Source: Tremella fuciformis
Taxonomy: Eukaryota; Basidiomycota; Tremellomycetes; Tremellales; Tremellaceae
Direction: 5' to 3'
Length of the DNA stretch: 64,000 nt
Assembly (NCBI GenBank): GCA_032768795.1
Contig: CP136499.1
Coordinates: 496,001 to 560,000 of the forward strand
The translations under genes were made by a program, and so were the position numbers. Positions 33,246 to 44,249 of this stretch are shown piece after piece. The stretch's first letter is position 1, and every line of letters starts with the position of its first letter. A model generated the notes under the pieces. That model was not told the origin of the DNA, ran no database searches, and worked only from the letters and a program-made list of their open reading frames with translations.

Positions 33246-35531
33246 TTACGACTGTGAGCGGTTCCGTGAATTCTTGAACAAGCCGGACAACTGTTTGGAA
33301 AGGCTTGGCACCTTGCTCGGTTTACCTTGCCGGGATGTTGTCTGACTGAAGACAGTGTCGATGACCATCCGGCCGGGCGACGAAGGCATGTCCGTGTCCT
33401 GCTGTTCCGTCGTCTGCCCGCCAATACCGGTGCCGAAGGGGCAATGGATCAATGAGGCGTCCTTGAATCTGGGCTCCGAGGCAAGAACTTCGCTTATGGC
33501 GTGACGGTCCATCAGCCAGGCCGGATCTGATCCTCCTGGCGTCCCGCCCACAATGATCCCGAGATATTTGTGGTCAGTCGAGATGACACTTGCACCTGAG
33601 TCTCCCTCCTTGGCGAAGAATCTGAATTTGTCCGGGTTGTCATATTGCCGCCATTGGCCAAATAGCGTGCCAGATCCGCGATGCGGGCAGTTCACCAATC
33701 CCACTTTGCTCACGTACCCGTAGACACCCTCCAAGTCAACATCTTTGACGCAGAACTTCTCGATTGCGCCGAGCTGCAATCCAGAGGAAGCCCCGTGCAT
33801 GAATACGAGGAAAGGAGGTTTGCTCCCAAGATCCTCGAAGGCGTTTATGTGATGCAGTCCCCCGAGTGTGGAGAGAGATCGGTCGATGAGGTCGGCATCG
33901 CGGAAGTTGAAGAGCTCGTGCTGCCGAAAAAGCGACCATTTGGCCGATGTGGACACCTGTCTCGTGTCCAGAAATCCTCCATGGGCCCGCAAAAGCTCGT
34001 GGAGTGATTCGTGAAACTTGAAGACGGCGAGATCGCAGTAGGCACCATACGTTCCGGGACTGAGTTGATTCTGCAGGGGGCAGCGTGGCGCGGCATAAAG
34101 GAGCTCTCCAATCTGTCCGTCGACCAGATTTTCCACAACTCGCAGTTGCCTCTTCATACGATCGACAGTGGTTTGCCACTGCGGGCTCGTCTCCACTGCA
34201 TACTTCGCTTGCGCCATTGGACCATGTTCGATGTACGCTATGCCTTGTTTGAGTTTGCGAATGTGATCGGCCGTGTGCCTCAAGTAGATTCCGTATCGGG
34301 TGGGATTTTCGGCTTGTTGAGAGTCAAGCTCCATTGAGCGGTATACGCCTCTATCGTCTGTGCCGCACACAACATGTCTTGCGGTCAGTCCGAGGATCAT
34401 GCCTGGCGAATGGCCGGACTCTGGGACCTCGAAGACCAAGCCCACCGTGCCTGTGCTTGAACGAGTGAGATTTGTGACTGGATCGGTGGATCGTGATTCA
34501 ATTTGTAAAGGCAAGCATGGGCTGAAAGGTTGGATGGCTTCGATGAGTTCGGGGTAGTCATCCAGCTCGGGAGAATGAGGCCACAGTGCTTCAGCGACCT
34601 TGGACTGCGGCCAAGAGAAAAGACCGTTCTCGACCTCGAGCACTTCGACATAGAATTGCGGCAGTCCGATATCGAGGTCGTTCCGCTTGCAATGATCTCG
34701 GAAATTGTGCCAAAGCTTGGTCGCCAAATATGTCGCCTTTTGTTCCGCCTCGACGTCTTCCGCTCCCAGGCTGAGAGGCTTCACCCCAACGCTGATTATA
34801 ACAGGGGTCTCGGTCGGCGCAGCCGGGTCTGCAAGGTCTCCGTTGCTCGAGAGAATGAAACGAAGGTCGATGGAAGCGAGTTGATTCGGCTTGAACGCTT
34901 TACAATGGGCTTCGATGCATGACCGAATGCACCGTAGTAATTTGGGCCCCCAGTTGGTGACAATCGGATGATTGATGGGACGACCGCCCGGGTTGATCTG
35001 ACCCTGGATCATTTTCGGGTACGTGGTCGCTAGGAAGCGGGAAACATGGTGAGGCTCGTGAGATGCCGGACCCACATTTGACGAGGTGATATATTCGGGT
35101 TGCCGGTCACTTGCTTTCCCCTGTGCCGCGAAGGAAACCGACTCGGAGGTACTACGAGTTGCAAATGGAGGACGATCTTGGTGCCTCGGCAGTTGGGTCG
35201 GGAGATCGGTCTGTCGCAGATTCGTCCTAGGAGATGACAGTTGGAGAGGGATCCACTTGGGATCGGGTTGGAATGGTTTGTCCCATTCCCCGAAGAGGTC
35301 CGACGGCTTGACTTGGGGTAGAGAGGAGCAGATGCCATTTGGTCTCGGGGTTGGTCGAGGCGCCGGGGGCGATTGATTTAGAGCCTGCCGATGATTTCGA
35401 GCTTCCGCGGCTGCGCCCACGTCCGGCCTCCGTGTCGGCAGGAGCCGAGCCCAGACGGAACGTTTGTCTGACTGGTGCGAAGCGGGGGACGGCGGTTGCC
35501 CTCGTGTGCTTGCAGTCGTCGTGGAGGACAT
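33246..35531 (-). CDS. Trypsin-fold (chymotrypsin-like) serine peptidase-like protein
   Basis: The single-exon minus-strand gene has 761 codons starting at MSSTTTASTR; the frame is open further upstream, but that part looks like 5' leader. The first about 200 residues are Pro/Ser/Arg-rich and disordered. The C-terminal half has the chymotrypsin-clan triad in order: His386 in LTARHVVCG, Asp500 in YCDLAVFKF and Ser645 in EGDSGASVIS. After the Ser comes YLGIIVGGTPGG, the usual strand with oxyanion support. About 115-145 residues separate the triad members, longer than in digestive trypsins but typical of the large intracellular basidiomycete proteins of this kind. No signal peptide is visible, so a cytosolic or nuclear location is likely. 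Substrate is unknown. Confidence 0.8.
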   Translation of the reverse strand: MSSTTTASTRGQPPSPASHQSDKRSVWARLLPTRRPDVGAAAEARNHRQALNQSPPAPRPTPRPNGICSSLPQVKPSDLFGEWDKPFQPDPKWIPLQLSSPRTNLRQTDLPTQLPRHQDRPPFATRSTSESVSFAAQGKASDRQPEYITSSNVGPASHEPHHVSRFLATTYPKMIQGQINPGGRPINHPIVTNWGPKLLRCIRSCIEAHCKAFKPNQLASIDLRFILSSNGDLADPAAPTETPVIISVGVKPLSLGAEDVEAEQKATYLATKLWHNFRDHCKRNDLDIGLPQFYVEVLEVENGLFSWPQSKVAEALWPHSPELDDYPELIEAIQPFSPCLPLQIESRSTDPVTNLTRSSTGTVGLVFEVPESGHSPGMILGLTARHVVCGTDDRGVYRSMELDSQQAENPTRYGIYLRHTADHIRKLKQGIAYIEHGPMAQAKYAVETSPQWQTTVDRMKRQLRVVENLVDGQIGELLYAAPRCPLQNQLSPGTYGAYCDLAVFKFHESLHELLRAHGGFLDTRQVSTSAKWSLFRQHELFNFRDADLIDRSLSTLGGLHHINAFEDLGSKPPFLVFMHGASSGLQLGAIEKFCVKDVDLEGVYGYVSKVGLVNCPHRGSGTLFGQWRQYDNPDKFRFFAKEGDSGASVISTDHKYLGIIVGGTPGGSDPAWLMDRHAISEVLASEPRFKDASLIHCPFGTGIGGQTTEQQDTDMPSSPGRMVIDTVFSQTTSRQGKPSKVPSLSKQLSGLFKNSRNRSQS

Positions 35532-36405
35532 GCTCGAGAGTAATGGGATTGGGAGCGATCGATGAATGAGACGGAGTGCGAGAGAGGGTAAGGATAGGTA
35601 GGAGACAGCGTTCGGAATATCTACGCCAAGCCTGTTTGTTAGCGGCACGGCGCTATCGATGGAGGGGGGAGAATGCACAAGTGGTGCTTGAATGCACCTG
35701 CAGCGAAGCGCGAGGGATTTGCTGTGCGGCAAACGGAGTGGCCGACCGATTCGAAGGAAAAAAACCGACAGGCTGGTGTAAGCCGTACAAGGTGTTCCAA
35801 GCAAATCGGTCTGGGGATCAAGCAGGACGAAGACCACCAAGAAGGATACGAGAACAAGGGAAAGAGGGGGACGCGCAATGGTGGCAAACCCGTTGCATAT
35901 TAGGCGCACGTCGAAGTCGATATATCACGGATGCCTAAATTTGCCACACAACTTTCCCCCGTCGTCATTAAGACCTCCCCCCAATTAGCCGTGCTTGTAA
36001 AACCGACCGCGGGAAACCAAGTCGGTTTTGAGCGTCACCTTCTATCTCAAGCCTACATGCATGGATTTTGGAGCTGTAAATTGGAGGATGGATGGATGTG
36101 GCCTCTCAGAAGTCGCTGTCGGAAGGGCATCTGCATACATGCATTGTGACTTGAGTAATTTGAGATCGCGCGAGTGTGGCACCCTGGTGCCCTTACTCGT
36201 AACATCTCGCCCTGGTGCCCCTATATGGCGTCGCATCATCGAGGCCTATCTATATTCAATGATCTTTGAGCGCGGTCGCGGGCAACTTGGTGAATGGCTT
36301 CACTCTGATAGGTCGGGCTGATCTCCAGCTCTGCAGTGCCCATATTGATGGTGTCGACGGTTTTCTGACGTCTCGTCTCTCTCTGGCCCGCATCCGCGGT
36401 CTCCT
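35532..36405. other. Upstream region of the protease-like gene
   Basis: I see no supported gene. The part near 35532-35910 is a likely 5' leader or promoter of the minus-strand protease-like gene. Confidence 0.4.
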
Positions 36406-37187
36406 TCACATCAGCTCATCACAAGCTCCCCCCCTTGCCATCTGATCACCAAACGCCGCCGCCTTGCCCTCATCATCGTCCTGCGACTCTCTGACGGCGG
36501 TCTCGGCCTCGACGTCTCTCGCGGCGGTGTAGCCCAGGGCGGTCGAGCTGGTGGCTGTCTTGCGAGCGACAGTCCACAGGGATCCTCTCTTCCGCATGGT
36601 GAGCCTCACGTCTTCCCTCTGCAGCGTGCCGCCGTCGACTATGATCTCTGCTTTCCAGCCGCAGGCATATAATCGCCGAGATATCTACTGCGACGAGGTC
36701 AGCGGACGACGAGCAAGCAAGGTGTCATATGAGGGTCGGCTCACTCGTCTGGTAGGACGCGAGTTCTTGCCCCCGAAGCTCATGTCCAACCAGGAGCCAG
36801 ACTCTGCTCAAGCGTCGGGCCGTGTGGAATGATGCTCGGGCTCACTACCTTTGGTCTGCTATCGCTACATGCACCCCCGCCAATCCAGTCGCCTTTGGGC
36901 TGGCCCGGAACCCGCTGCCCGTCTCTGGGGTCATCATTCTCGCTCTCCTGGTTCTCGTCGTCTTCTCGACTCGCACATGAGGACGACGCCCGGCTCGATT
37001 CGCCACCGCGGTGTGGTGGCCCCTCGAGGTCTTCGTTGCGATTCGGTGCTTGAGGGACGACAGACCTACCCGCGACAGCAGGCGTCGTGGCTGTTTGCGC
37101 CACGGGAAAGGAGATAAAGCGAGGAATGAAGTGCCAGCAGAGAGTCCCGTTCGTCCGCCCGCGTTTGTCCGGCGCAATCGCGCACAT
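36406..37187 (-). CDS. Hypothetical 224-residue protein, three exons
   Basis: Exons 37187-36849, 36801-36745 and 36684-36406; introns are 47 and 60 bp, both phase 0, the second starting GTGAGC and ending GCAGTAG. The N-terminus is hydrophobic then charged (HFIPRFISFPVAQ, followed by an Asp/Glu/Arg-rich linker). The last 110 residues look folded: SWLDMSFGGKNSRPTRRI, RRLYACGWKAEIIVDGG, REDVRLTMRKRG and ALGYTAARDVEAE. I did not recognise the family. Clean splicing, a globular C-terminal domain and an intact stop suggest a functional gene. Confidence 0.6.
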
Positions 37188-37373
37188 CTCAAATGAGCAT
37201 AAGGAATGTAGTGGTGGACAACTCGAAGCCCTCCGGATTACGAGTCAATCTCTGTACGGGTGTTTAGACTGATGTAAGCAATGTGTGGTGCTTGTCGATA
37301 TTGTACAGCGACATATATATGTCTCATCGGCCCGTCTATCTGTTAAGCGATGTTGCAAAACCCCTCACGAGAG

Positions 37374-37817
37374 CTACCCCGCCCCAGGTGCCTCTTCCTC
37401 ATCTGCAGAAGATTCCTCGTACACGGTTCTTGAATCGGACGTCCCGTACCCGCCTGTCGTTTCGTTCGCCTGCAAACATGACGCCTCCAAGCCGTCAGGC
37501 GATCGTTTCGCGAGTCGATGCTCGAGCGCCTCAATGTCTTGCTGTTGTGCTCGACAGACTCGACTCAACGCCTGATTCGAGACCTTGAGGGCTTCGTGTT
37601 GGGCTTGTAGCGCCACAAACTGGTCTCGGAGGTTCTTTGTGTCGGCCAGGTGCTTGCCACGCAAGTATCGATCCAGCGCCTCGAGCTTGTTGATCTCGCT
37701 TTCCAGCTTCCTGATATCGTTGGACGGTGGCTTTGACTCACCTGAAGCATTATTCGGCCGGAGTGTGGATTCAAGAGAGACCCGGAGTGGTGGGGCTGGA
37801 CACTTTGCCACGGACAT
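37374..37817 (-). CDS. Small coiled-coil protein
   Basis: This single-exon minus-strand frame has 147 codons from MSVAKCPAPP. Residues about 30-105 form a continuous heptad-like coiled coil (RKLESEINKLEALDRYL, NLRDQFVALQAQHEAL, QQQDIEALEHRL). An acidic tail (EESSADEEE) precedes the stop. Such proteins often oligomerise or act as adaptors; no specific family was recognised. A GTGAGT...TATCAG pair inside (31 bp) is too short to be a convincing intron and would break the frame, so it is read as exon. Confidence 0.55.
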   Translation of the reverse strand: MSVAKCPAPPLRVSLESTLRPNNASGESKPPSNDIRKLESEINKLEALDRYLRGKHLADTKNLRDQFVALQAQHEALKVSNQALSRVCRAQQQDIEALEHRLAKRSPDGLEASCLQANETTGGYGTSDSRTVYEESSADEEEAPGAG

Positions 37818-40800
37818 CGTTGAGGGGGGCCGGTAGGACTGCGTCTAAGAGGACAGATGGATTGTCAAGTCGGCGACCCAATATCGTGAGGGTCTCCGGA
37901 CAAGTCGTCTGTTATCGGCGCCAATAAGGCATGCAAATTGGAAGTCCCACAGCCGTATGTGACACCCTGCGGAGATCACTGAAGGCTGTCTCGACAGTCG
38001 GCCCCAGGGGACTTACAGGAAGATGCGGCGAAAGGGGAAAGGGCAATGTTGGGTCCATGGCTGGACCCGTCAAGCGGGCATCGACGGCCACGGCAACGGC
38101 GACTGAAAAGGAGCCAGAGCAGGCTGCGCGGTTGACGATTGTGTCGCTTCCTTTGCTGAGTGCGCTAAGACTGAGTCGGTGTCCCCCGCATCAGAGGTCG
38201 TCTCGGGCGCGTTAGGCGGGCATCTCCTGATCTGGCAGATCGCCGTGAAGCCTTCCTGCTGTCGGTCAGTTAGTCCCGCCCTTTCGCTTCTGATGTCAGC
38301 TTTGTATGTGAAGTCAAGATGGCGGACGTACCTGTCAAGGCTGTGCGCCGATGAGGTCGTGAGGTTCCAGCTTGATGTGATTTTGGCGTCCTCAACACTG
38401 GGCCGAGTAAGCGAAGACGAATAAGACCCATTGTTCCTCGAGCTTCAGCTCGTTCTTACTGGTTCGGCGCCTGCCTCGTTTCCACGCAGAAACGATGGCC
38501 CCCTCCCTACCTAGAACGAGCGTCTTCGGTGCGGCCATAGGGAGACCAAAACCCTGCATGAGTCAGACCGTTGTTGCACAGGTCGGTCGGAGACTGAGTA
38601 GGCGTATGCGGCAGTTCTCGCTACTCATTCGAGGGCAGTGTTGGGGACGGCGTAGGTGAAGCGCCGTCGTCTCCCCGAGAGGCGCTGTCAGCGAAAAGGC
38701 TGTACCATGCCGACTGCAGCTAACGAGGCGCGCACCTCCCAGCGTTTGTGAGGGTCCAACGAAATCCGGCTGGGATGCCTGCGTTACCCAGGAAAGGAGC
38801 TCCACATCCATTCTACGAGGACCATCCAGGATGTCGTCGGACATGGCATGGTCGATATCGTGACCAGTGTTCACCGACAGCAGGTCGCTTGTTGACCGGC
38901 TGAACAATCTTCCGATCACGCCGTGATGACGCGCTGCCGTGGTTGCTGAGGGTAGTCTGCAGACCCTCCTTGCGGCGAACAAAGCGGATCATGACTATCC
39001 ATGAAACCATGTCGTTGTTAAGTTGTTGCCAAGTCGCTCATGCCGCTCTTGCGGCGCATGAGGCGGACGACTACTGTCGCAGATACGGTCGCAGGACAAC
39101 GTAGTATCCTCAACGTCGTTTTTTAGCTAAGGGAATTCGTCGTCGTGTCCGGTACACCGAGATACGATCATCTATCTATTTGACGCGGTCGAATCCTTTA
39201 GGAAAGATCCAGAGAGATTGTTGTCACGGTCGCAGCAGCAGCAAACGCATGTGAAAGCCCGACATTGGCGATGGCTCGGAGGACTGCTCGACTGCTCGAA
39301 CACCGGCATGGAAAAATATCGTCGACGTCGACCTCAAGACTTTTTAACAGAATACGAGAATCGATTCCTACTCGAATCCGGACAGGGAGGCCAAGGAGAA
39401 GGAGAAGGCGATCATACCTGGACGTATATCAAGCGAGAATTGGGGAGTGTGGACGCGGCGGAAGAAGCAAAGCGTAGGCTGTCTCACCCGCTACCTTAGA
39501 GTATACATGCGTGTGTCTATGCCACTTGCTGGCTTGTCGCCTGGGCAGAGTTGGGCCAGACCGTATGACAGACATGACAAAAAAGCCCAGAAAAGTATGG
39601 TACGCATCCCTCAGATATACTCGTCCTCATCCGTCTCTGTTGTTTCCCGACTCGCTCGGCCTTGACGACTTGATCGGGTGCCACTGCCAGGATGAACGGC
39701 GAACCCTACATTCAATCGTGTACTCGAAGGTTTTTCTGCCACTCGATCGACGGTCGTCTCGTAGCGTGGGAAGAACCGTCCTTGGTCCAGCAGGTGGTGA
39801 CGACGACGATCGAGGTGGAGTCGGACGGCGGGAAGAGGTGACGGGCGAGAGTGACGGACCAGAGAGGACGGGAGCGATAGAGACGGTCAATAGCGTTTGG
39901 GCGGATGCTCGATCAAGGGAATCATCTCCTTCTCGAGGTGTATCCGAGACTGTCCCAGTCGAGCTACCGGCCTTTCCCTTTGTCGTTGAAGGTGATGACA
40001 GTGGAGGAGGAGGAGGAGGAAGAGGTGGTGGTGGTTCAAGCTTGACCGATTGCGGGGCGACGATCGTGGTTGGCGATTCGACCTTCCGTGTCCTGCTGTT
40101 TTCCGTATCGCGTCTGAAGATTTCAAATCTCCACTGAGAGGAACGCCGGAGGTGTCCTGACCACCCAGGAGAAGAAGGATTGGGACCGCTGAGAAGAGGG
40201 AGGCTCGCAGCGGCCGTTCGGCTTGACATTGGTGATCTTCCGTGCCACCGCCGACATGTGGAACATCGCGAGAAGATGCACAGGCGGGCGTCCTCGAGAG
40301 TCAGCGGATCGTGCAAGTACCCCCATGTACACTAGACCTACGAAGTAATGCTCCCGTGGATGACATCAGCGCTCGCGTGGAGACTTCCTCTACGGCTATC
40401 GCAGAAGGCAGGCGCATCCGGAACGTCCTGGGCGACAGCGAGCGCACGCAAAGGATTCTGTCGACATTCCCAGACCGAGCCTTCGGTAGCATCGGAGCTG
40501 AGCTAGCCCCCGTCGCAAAGAGTCAGCAGGATTGGTCTGTAGGTCTCCTGCCGAGATACATCGAGGAGATGTCCACCGGCCGACATGGGAGTCGATCAGA
40601 ACGGCTTGGCCGAGCGGAGCCACGGGGAGGCCATCGTGATGACCAATCGACGTATAGTCGGGAGGGATGGCGAGCGTTGACGACGTGAATATAGGGGTCA
40701 TTGGGAGCGTGGGTGACTGTCTCGGCCATACTCATAGGGATCGAACGGACCGAGAGAAGCCGCGTCATGACGAGCGGAGCAGCAGCGAGGATGAGGAAAA

Positions 40801-41005
40801 TGATGACTGAACGTCTGATCATGAGCGTTCATTCGCAGACAAGGACAAATGGATCACCAAAGACAAGCACATCACCAGCCCTGACGAGGCAAGCACGGAG
40901 CTACTAGCCCACGCTGTCGGGATGGACGCCTGAAGGCAAGGCCATCCCTTCCGATGGGCCTATGATATAGGCCGTGAGGCGATCACGAGTCTATGTCTCG
41001 GGTTT
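37818..41005. other. Region without a confident gene; ambiguous frames
   Basis: Overlapping long frames at 39511-40137(+) and 39627-40316(-) cover the same Pro/Gly/Ser-rich sequence, and I cannot decide which strand, if either, is coding. A short minus frame at 40523-40822 starts with an ATG and a hydrophobic N-terminus (SVIIFLILAAAPLVM) like a signal anchor, then loses recognisable structure. A plus frame at 39218-39499 is charged and coding-like. None carries a domain signature. Confidence 0.3.
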
Positions 41006-43445
41006 CTATGAGTTCTTCGCTTTAACACCTCCGCTTACGGCGTCACAATCGGCCTGAACATCCTTGGCAGAGAGATCGCCTCTGGCTAGCTCGACAATAT
41101 CCGCTGTGTGCTTTCTGACAAAATCGACGAGGGTCAGCACATCATCTACCGGCGGGAGTGGCTTGCTCATCAGCATCCGCGAATCCCCAAACAGAACGAT
41201 CGCGACGGACGTACACGCTGGCGTTTGTCCGTGACCTGTTCCAGAGATTGTCCGATGTCCTTCATGCTCCAGTACGACAGCCCGAATATCAGTCCGGTTC
41301 ACATGACAGCCGCGAGTGAATCTCACAGAGGGAAATAGGGCAGGGCGCTCGTGTCCGCCAATTGTTGTTCGTGCTCCCATTGCCGAATCTCTGCAGCTCA
41401 GGAACTGGTCTCTGTGCGGATCCTCGATCCATGAGAAGAGTACGACAAACGAGCAGGAAGGTTGTAGTCGTGATAATGGGTCGAACCGACTACACATGTG
41501 GGGACCGGGGTGTAAACAGCATGTGGCCAGGTCCCAGGTATGAGACTGCTCATCAGACTCAACCCGTTGTGATGCGATATCAACGATCCCCTCACTATGA
41601 ATCACCGGCCCTGAATGTGATGCGGCACACATCTTCTTGTTGGACATCTCGTCCTAACACCATGGATCGATCTGAAACAGCAGCTATTCTCTAAGCTCAT
41701 GCGCATCTTGAATGTTACGGAATCTCGTAAAACCTACTGCTCATAACCGCCAGATTCATCTCCGCGGACGGCCGCAAAAAGTAGAAGACCTAACGGGGAT
41801 CAGACAAGTCAATACAGAATCGAACAGGGAGGCCAACCTTCTCGCCGGTGATAATGTGGCTGAATACGGTGCCCGCCGATGGGTCGCAATGCACATGGGT
41901 AAAGTAGCCTGCTGTGGTCACCTGCCGTGATCAATCATGGCAGTTCCGATTGTGAAAGCATTGCAACTTACCGTCAGGATGTGCGACATGCTGCTCAGCG
42001 TGATCCCTAGGCGTTCCGCTTTTTCGGCAAACCGGTTTAGCCAGCAATGTGCTTGCAGAAAACGGGGGGGAATGTATGGCGGCGAGAAAGGCGCGTCCAC
42101 AAAATCGGCGTTAAGCAGGTTCAACGGTACATCCGTTGCCCCAGTGGGTGGCGCTCCAGAGTGGAATTGGAGGTTCAGTGACTTGATGGCTTGAAACGCG
42201 ATTTCGCCCTTTACCTTGGCGGTCTCGCGCTCAGGCGCTGCGGCATGAATCAGCTTTGTGCGGTGGGAGAACAGAAAGTACTGACCGTGAAGAACAAAGT
42301 ACTGATCCTTGCCCCATATGTCAAATCTGACGAGCGCTTCTACGAATCGTCGGGGAAGCTGAGCGCCGAGCAAGCGAAGATTAGATACACGAGACCGACC
42401 ATTTACATGACGCCAGACTGTGATATTCGGCGGGGCGTACAGGTCGTTCCGGTTCGTCCCACTGAACAAGTCCGATAGCCAAGTCGCTTCCTGCTGTCTC
42501 ATGCTCGACGCGGATAGCACCTGCGTAATGGACATGTCTGCAAGGTGTGTCAGCTCCATGTCATACATTGCATTGATAGGGCCAATGCTTTGGATCTTGC
42601 AACTGACCCTCGGCAATGTCGGCTTGATACAGTGGTGACCCCACAAGTGCTGGTCGTGGCTCGTGGAGCTGTGCTGTGTCCTCGTCGAGGTTCTCGTGCT
42701 GCTGCCCGGACGGCGGCGAATCGATATCGGGCCCGGGAGAGGGTACAGTCTGAGCTGGGTTTAAGGACGACCCTTTTTGGACCGGTGCCCGACGTTGACC
42801 AAGCGGCGGGGCAATGGCAAGGGGCGACTGAGGGCTAAGCTGAGAGGGGTGCGCGCTTAGCGATCTTCTGTTCAGTTGGTCGCTTAACCGAGTTGAGACG
42901 TAGCGAAGTGCCGCCAGTACATCGTCGTCCAGATGTATCGCCCTAAGAGGCTCGAGCATCTCCGAAATTAGGGCATATGTGTTCGCCAGTAATGTATTGG
43001 CGACGTGATCCAGTGGTTCGGCCTCTGAGGAGCAGTGAAGAAAAACAGCCAAGGGGAGGCAGTACCCAAGAGACGCACATGGCCCGGACTCTGTAACTCC
43101 TGCCAACAAGTGGCGCAGTCGGACTGCAACCCAATTGCCTCCCCCTTGAAAAGCTGACGAGATAGGCTCAGTCACCGATGGGCTCGTTGATGCTGGGATT
43201 GAGACAGCGTCTGCGGCGGCGGCGACGGAGCGGTACAGCTCGGCCGGCAATGGCTTAGGTACGATCGCCGCATCAGAGACAGCTGGGGCGGTAGTGGATG
43301 CGACGGCGATGGCGGCGGTGGCAAGGGATGCGGTCCGAGTACAGTCGACAGAGGGCCGGTCGACCAGGCCAGGCTGGAGGCTGGACGAGGTCATGAGTCT
43401 CGACTCGGAGTGGTGAGATTCGGATGCAAGCTGGGATGAGGACAT
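41006..43445 (-). CDS. JmjC-domain protein (KDM2/KDM7-like), nine exons
   Basis: Exons 43445-42608, 42537-41972, 41921-41838, 41789-41738, 41653-41596, 41545-41451, 41390-41327, 41266-41215 and 41161-41006. All eight introns (48-70 bp) keep phase, giving 654 residues. The N-terminal about 280 residues are Ala/Ser/Pro-rich. The JmjC core follows: PLNLLNADF, then GYFTHVHCDPSAGT (Fe(II) ligands H479 and D481), GEKVFYFLRPS, DVCRITFRAGDSYLIPG and TWPHAVYTP (distal ligand H541), then HDYNLPAQIRQWEHEQ. This order is that of JmjC demethylases of the KDM2/KDM7 kind, which oxidise methyl-lysine with 2-oxoglutarate. No PHD or CxxC finger is visible, so the histone target is uncertain; basidiomycetes carry many divergent single-JmjC proteins. 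The last exon is related to the fragment at 2-271. Confidence 0.78.
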
Positions 43446-44249
43446 GATGACAGAGTGCTGGAGGATGAGAACGAAGGCGTTGTCGCTGTCGCTGTCGTTG
43501 CCGCGGTCGTCGACGAAACTGTGACACGTGACTTGTATAACCGCCCTCCGAGAAACGCCGGCAACTCATATCTTGCATATATTTGGTCTCACAAAACAGC
43601 TCCAGGATGCCCATTAGCTCCTCTTGATACAAGCACGCCTTTTCCGACTGGATGAATGCTAGTTTGCAAGTTCCAACTGAAAGAGCGTCAAATAGGGGCT
43701 TTGTGGTACTTTGGCGTGCGCATGATCGGAAGGGCAATCTCCGCCTTTTGTTGCCGTGTGCTTCAGCAGCACGCAGCTTGAGCGCATACTAGAGTAAGGT
43801 GTATGTATCTCAATCATGTTCGAGTTGGTAGAGTCAACGATGCCTGGCTGTCGAGCTATTGGGCGGCGACTGTTCATAGGGGTACATTGAGAGATTGGAC
43901 TGGGTGCGGGTGTTCTTGGGGCGATCTACAAATCGCTGTAGGTGCGTCCACCTTGACTTCCATGTTTCTCGTGCGTGAAAACAGCTAGAGCGGTGAGGCT
44001 TTGCATGCATAATCTATGCACCTATCGTCACATACACATATGTTTAAAACCGTACATGCAGCCATAGTTATTGAAAAAGTTGAAAGTCGAGATCAGATGT
44101 CAAGCTGAGTGATAAGCAAAAATCTGTCCGACAGAGCACATCCACCCGATATCACCAATGTCACGCTTAATGTTCACCGATATAGCTCTGAGGCCACTGC
44201 CTGGGTCAACAGCAGCCCCTCCCTTCGATGACCAACCGTGCTAGCGCTG
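43446..44249. other. Upstream region of the JmjC gene
   Basis: I see no supported gene between the minus-strand JmjC start and the integrase-core relic. Confidence 0.45.

Noticed and set aside
37705..37745. Intron in the coiled-coil gene (GTGAGT ... TATCAG)
   Set aside because: It would be only 31 bp and would break the open frame; the coiled coil is continuous without splicing.
42191..42478. Plus-strand frame over the JmjC gene
   Set aside because: Complement of exon 2 of the JmjC gene; the minus strand rebuilds a complete JmjC domain.
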